From Deltaproteobacteria bacterium (GTDB lineage: Bacteria > Acidobacteriota > Thermoanaerobaculia > Multivoradales > JAHZIX01), in the NCBI GenBank assembly GCA_022601195.1, contig JAHZIX010000032.1, forward strand, positions 1-64,000: DNA of 64,000 nt, written 5' to 3'. Below are positions 60,433 to 64,000 of the stretch, piece after piece. The notes under the pieces are model-generated. The model was not told the origin of the DNA. It saw only the letters and a list, made by a program, of their open reading frames with translations, and did no database searches. The translations under genes and the position numbers were made by a program. How positions within the stretch are numbered: position 1 is the stretch's first letter; every line of letters starts with the position of its first letter.

Positions 60433-60965
60433 AACACTCTCTCCTTACGTGACTCCAAAAAACTGCTGAAACGAAATGGGTTTCAGCATCAATATCGAGG
60501 GGACCCAATGTCGGCCTCTTCTCTAGTTCAGGAGTCAGGAAGTCGAGACTCTGCCCCCCACCATCTCGACTCTTTACGGATTCACCGATTCTCTTGCACC
60601 GGACTCTTTTCCGATTCGTCGTGAGGCAATCTAGAAAGACTTCACCCGGAAAAACCACGAAGGGAACGAGAACTCAGACACCGTTGGATTCGTCGTCGCA
60701 GGAGAGAACCTGTGGGAATCAAGGGGTCGAACAAAGAACTTCCGTGAACACGATCCGGAGGTAGTGGCTCCGTGCCTTCCGTTTCCGAAACCGACGACTG
60801 CGAGATTCCCAATAGGTGAGTGGCCCCCCTCGGCCTCCCGAATCGCTTCGCAGACGAGGCAGCAGTGAAGCTGTGACAGAGCAGGAATTCTCCCTCCCAG
60901 CCTCCAGGTCCTGCCCCTCATGCTAGAGTTCATTCGCGTATTTACATAGCAAAGGAGTTCTCAGA
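60433..60965. other. Intergenic region with leader terminator
   Basis: Apart from the terminator-like hairpin at 60457-60488, I see no gene. Open frames on the minus strand here lack ribosome sites and protein character. Confidence 0.55.
60457..60488 (-). terminator. Attenuator-like terminator in the leader of the Cys-rich gene
   Basis: On the minus strand TGCTGAAAC-CCATTTC-GTTTCAGCA forms a perfect nine-base-pair stem (60488-60464), followed directly by GTTTTTT. It ends about ten bases before the AAGGAG of the Cys-rich gene. Either it ends a transcript from upstream or it attenuates this gene. Confidence 0.7.
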
Positions 60966-62612
60966 ATGCATAAGTGGACCTTCATCTCTTTTCTTGCGCT
61001 CATTTCCTTCTCCATCGGCGCCGCTCAGGCATCCCCGAGAGCCGACGTTGTTCTTCATGGAGGCAAAGTCTTCACAGCAGATACTCAGGGGCCCTGGGCG
61101 GAAGCGGTAGCTATTCGCGGATCGAGAGTCCTCGCCGTGGGTAGCGACGCAGAAGTGCGAGCCTTGGAGGGGCCCAACACCCTTTCCCTCGACCTCCAGG
61201 GAAGGTTAGTGGTGCCCGGCTTCAATGACGCGCACACTCACCTCGCCGTCGGTTTGCCCCGGCTGACCCTCCCTCCCATCAACATTCCAGGCCCTGGCCC
61301 AACTCTGAACGAGGCCCTCGCCCAGGTTGCCGGAGCGGTGGCCATTGCCGAACCCGGTGAGTGGATCGTCGTCACCATTGGCGAGGCGGCCCTGTTCGAT
61401 CCCGATACCAACCGTGTTGCTTTGGACTCCGTCGCTCCGGACAACCCGGTTCTCCTGTTTACCTGGTCGAGCCACACCGGTGTGGTCAATAGCCTGGGGA
61501 TCGAGACCCTAGGACTCACCGAAACAGAAGCGGACCCCTTCGGCGGCACCTATGGCCGCTTTCCCGGCACCGACGTTCTCAATGGGGTCGCCAACGAGTA
61601 CGGCCTGTTTCGAATTTTTCGTGAGATCCGGGCCCAAGCGCCGGATGAGCTGATGATCGCCCAATTCGAAGCCTTCTCCCCTCTATTGACCCAATTGGGG
61701 ATCACCTCGATTCAGGAGATGACGGTGGGTCTGACCCGAGAGCGCAGTGAACGCGTTCTCGCCGAGGCGGACATGGCCGTTCGAGTCCGGTCCATGTGTG
61801 TTCCCTTGACCCCGCAGGAGTCCTGCCGGTCTCGCCAACGCCACCCCTTGAGGAAGGTCCGATCTTCCGGCATCAAGTGGCTTCTGGACGGCACTCCCGT
61901 CGAGCGCAGTGCTGCTCTGCGGGAACCCTACGCGGATTTCCCCGGAGACGGCGTGCTCAACATTCCGACCGGAAATCTGATCCGTTCCCTGCGCCGCAGC
62001 CTGGCGGAGCCACCAGCCCGCAACCCTATCCTCTTCCACACGGTCGGTGACCGAGCCATCGACCAAGCCTTGAGCGCCATGGAATCCGTTGCGCCGGCGC
62101 CCGTTTGGCGTCGGCGGCGAGTTCGTTTGGAACACGGAGACCTCCTCCAGCAGGATCATCTCGCCCGGGCCCGTCGCTTGGGATTGATCGTGGTGCAGAA
62201 CCCGACCCATCTAGCCCTTGATCTGGCCCCCGCCTTGGGCCCCGAGCGAGCCGCCGCCGCTCAACCCTTGAAGACTCTGCTCGACAATGGAGTCTCCTTG
62301 GCCTTGGCCTCTGACGGCGCTTTCCCCAACCCCTTTGTGGACATCTTCCTCGCCGTCTTTCACCCCTTTCACCCAGAAGAGGCTCTGACCGTGGCAGAGG
62401 CCGTCACCGCCTACACTCTCGGCTCGGCGACCGCCGAATTCCAAGAAAAGCGCAAGGGTAGCCTGCGCCGAGGGCGCCTGGCGGATCTGGCAGTGTTGTC
62501 CCAAGACATCTTCGAGATTCCTCCCCCGGCGATTCCAGAGACCGTCAGCTTGCTCACCGTGGTGGGTGGAGAGATCGTTTGGGACTCGGGAGCTCTGGCG
62601 ACTCAACCCTGA
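60966..62612 (+). CDS. Secreted amidohydrolase (YtcJ-like)
   Basis: This encodes 548 residues from the ATG at 60966, with AAGGAG eight bases upstream. A signal peptide ends near AQASPR. The metal-dependent hydrolase core has VVPGFNDAHTHL (His pair), GIKWLLDGTPVERS (Lys), ILFHTVGDRAIDQAL (His), VRLEHGDLL (His) and LALASDGAFPNP (Asp). The C-terminal cap GSLRRGRLADLAVLSQDIF is typical of YtcJ-like exoenzymes. The substrate is unknown; it is probably an amide or ester taken up in the periplasm. Another exported amidohydrolase follows 138 bases downstream on the same strand. Confidence 0.9.
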   Translation: MHKWTFISFLALISFSIGAAQASPRADVVLHGGKVFTADTQGPWAEAVAIRGSRVLAVGSDAEVRALEGPNTLSLDLQGRLVVPGFNDAHTHLAVGLPRLTLPPINIPGPGPTLNEALAQVAGAVAIAEPGEWIVVTIGEAALFDPDTNRVALDSVAPDNPVLLFTWSSHTGVVNSLGIETLGLTETEADPFGGTYGRFPGTDVLNGVANEYGLFRIFREIRAQAPDELMIAQFEAFSPLLTQLGITSIQEMTVGLTRERSERVLAEADMAVRVRSMCVPLTPQESCRSRQRHPLRKVRSSGIKWLLDGTPVERSAALREPYADFPGDGVLNIPTGNLIRSLRRSLAEPPARNPILFHTVGDRAIDQALSAMESVAPAPVWRRRRVRLEHGDLLQQDHLARARRLGLIVVQNPTHLALDLAPALGPERAAAAQPLKTLLDNGVSLALASDGAFPNPFVDIFLAVFHPFHPEEALTVAEAVTAYTLGSATAEFQEKRKGSLRRGRLADLAVLSQDIFEIPPPAIPETVSLLTVVGGEIVWDSGALATQP

Positions 62613-62750
62613 CCTAATGCCGCTCCGGTCCCTTCCCCATTCCCTAGGGTTCCTCTCGATCTTGGGGTGCAGAGGGGGAGGGCCTTCTTCCTTCGTTGGC
62701 CCTGGGGTTGATTTGCTATCCTCGACGGACCTTCTAAGGAGACAAAAAAC

Positions 62751-64000
62751 ATGTGGACTCGAACGAGCCTCTTCGCGATCGCTGCCGTCGCCGGACTCGC
62801 TGTTTCTGCCCCCAGCGCCGCCCAACTCTCCTATGTGAAAGCCGGGGCGGTGCTGGATGTGGAAGCGGGGCAGCTGCTCCGTGACCAAGTGATCACCATC
62901 CAGGATGGCCGCATTGTCGCCGTCGAAGCCGCCTCGTCTAGGAAGCTGCCGGCGGAGGCGAAGGTCATCGATCTATCGAAACAGACCGTCCTGCCCGGGC
63001 TCATCGACTGCCACACCCACTTGATGAGCGACTCTGACGACCAAGGCCTGCGGGGCCTGACGGTGTCCCTTCCGGAAGCGACTCTCAACGGCGTCAAGAA
63101 TGCAGCGAAAACCCTTCAAGCCGGCTTCACGACCGTCCGCATGGTCGGCGCCCCGGGTTACGGTGACGTCGCCCTGCGGGACGCCATCGCGAAGCGGGAG
63201 ATCCTGGGGCCTAGGCTGCTTGTTTCGGGGCCGCCCATCGGCATCACCGGGGGCCATTGCAGTGATAACAACCTGCTCCCTCATGAGTATGGCTCGGTAG
63301 GAACCGGGGTCGCTGACGGCCCCTGGGAAATTCGACGCCGGGTGCGGCAGAACGTCAAATTCGGTGTCGATCTCATCAAGACCTGCTCCACCGGTGGGGT
63401 GCTGTCCAAAGGGACCAAACTCGACGCCACCCAATACACTCTCGAAGAATTGACCGCTTTGGTTGAGGAAGCCCACGCCCATGGTCGAAGGGTCGCTGTC
63501 CATGCTCATGGAGCTGCGGGCATTCAGAACGCCATCCTCGCCGGGGCCGACTCCATCGAACACGCCAGCTTCGTCAATGACGAGTCCATTGCCCTGGCGA
63601 AGGAAAGGGGCACTTTCTTTGTCATGGATGTCTACGTCACCGAGCACATCCTCACGGAAGGCAAGAAGAACGGCGTCCTCGAAGAGTCCCTGGACAAGGA
63701 ACGGGAAGTGGGCACCATTCAACGAGAAAACTTCACCCGAGCGCACCAAGCGGGCGTCCGCATGGCCTTCGGCACCGATAGCGCGGTCTATCCCCACGGG
63801 GACAATGGGAGGCAGTTTTCTCGCATGGTGCGCTTCGGCATGACTCCCCTGGAAGCCATTCGAACCGCCACGACCAACGCTGCCGAGCTCTTGGGAATTA
63901 AAGATCGAGTCGGCCAACTCGCCGCCGGCTTCGAAGCCGATCTGGTAGCCGTGACGGGAAATCCCCTGGAAGACGTCAGCCTCCTAGAAAATATCGAATT
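62751..64000 (+). CDS. Secreted amidohydrolase (Xaa-Pro dipeptidase/imidazolonepropionase-like), 3' end outside the window
   Basis: The ATG at 62751 follows AAGGAG; the frame is open to the window edge (416 codons seen of a usual 425-440). A signal peptide reads MWTRTSLFAIAAVAGLAVSA. Motifs: VLPGLIDCHTHLM (His pair), DLIKTCSTGG (Lys), VAVHAHGAAGIQNAI (His), ADSIEHASFV (His) and AFGTDSAV (Asp), with MTPLEAIRTATTNAAELL and GFEADLVAVTGNPLEDV near the end. This is the cd01299-type amidohydrolase family, whose members include prolidase-like dipeptidases. It probably works on dipeptides in the periplasm. Confidence 0.9.
   Translation, partial: MWTRTSLFAIAAVAGLAVSAPSAAQLSYVKAGAVLDVEAGQLLRDQVITIQDGRIVAVEAASSRKLPAEAKVIDLSKQTVLPGLIDCHTHLMSDSDDQGLRGLTVSLPEATLNGVKNAAKTLQAGFTTVRMVGAPGYGDVALRDAIAKREILGPRLLVSGPPIGITGGHCSDNNLLPHEYGSVGTGVADGPWEIRRRVRQNVKFGVDLIKTCSTGGVLSKGTKLDATQYTLEELTALVEEAHAHGRRVAVHAHGAAGIQNAILAGADSIEHASFVNDESIALAKERGTFFVMDVYVTEHILTEGKKNGVLEESLDKEREVGTIQRENFTRAHQAGVRMAFGTDSAVYPHGDNGRQFSRMVRFGMTPLEAIRTATTNAAELLGIKDRVGQLAAGFEADLVAVTGNPLEDVSLLENIE

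Noticed and set aside
1-64000. tRNA, rRNA, CRISPR arrays, phage or conjugation genes
   Set aside because: I scanned for T-loop motifs, regular spaced repeats and integrase or portal-type proteins and saw none that hold up.

Overview
The window looks like a chromosomal segment of a GC-rich Gram-negative bacterium, most likely an Acidobacteriota member near Thermoanaerobaculia (inference). The basis is an ECF sigma factor overlapping a Ser/Thr kinase fused to TPRs, a CadC-like winged-helix/TPR protein, large secreted metalloproteases with a C-terminal tail containing DGFESGDTSAW, an outer-membrane barrel, and two complete sigma-54 activator circuits. I found no tRNA, rRNA, CRISPR array or complete insertion sequence. 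The only mobile-element trace is a gene tail at the left edge (2-298).

Left part (1-11 kb, all minus strand after the edge): a secreted six-Cys protein, then an operon of a HupE/UreJ-type membrane protein, a TPR protein and a DUF4331 protein. Upstream are an NtrC-type response regulator and a hybrid histidine kinase, and in front of the kinase a stand-alone NFACT-R protein and a small membrane protein. A near-consensus -24/-12 promoter with a palindrome upstream lies between the regulator and the DUF4331 operon, so the two-component pair probably controls it.

11-25 kb: a methyltransferase-like protein; a two-gene oxidative-stress operon whose second gene is an AhpD-type peroxidase-related enzyme with an in-frame UGA where the second Cys of CxxC should be, followed by a SECIS-like hairpin (a predicted selenoprotein); then two alkaline-phosphatase-fold (sulfatase-like) TPR proteins flanking two paralogous secreted metalloproteases, one of them frameshifted.

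25-42 kb: an SLC12-type transporter, a urate-breakdown trio (allantoinase, OHCU decarboxylase, 5-hydroxyisourate hydrolase), a barrel protein, a MalT-like LuxR regulator, a 1537-residue secreted lipase-like protein with a triplicated unknown domain, and the kinase/ECF pair.

42-48 kb: a consensus sigma-54 promoter drives an EAL phosphodiesterase, a MASE1 histidine kinase and an NtrC-type activator, which suggests autoregulation. 48-58 kb: a sigma factor, a CadC-like regulator and a small lanthipeptide-like locus: a short Cys-containing peptide, a HopA1-like putative lyase, and a protein joining an RRE-like domain, a kinase and a LanC cyclase with a CCG zinc motif. A tricorn-type protease converges on it. 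The right end holds a membrane-anchored hypothetical protein, a GNAT acetyltransferase, a Cys-rich secreted peptide behind an attenuator-like terminator, and two secreted amidohydrolases, the last cut by the window edge.
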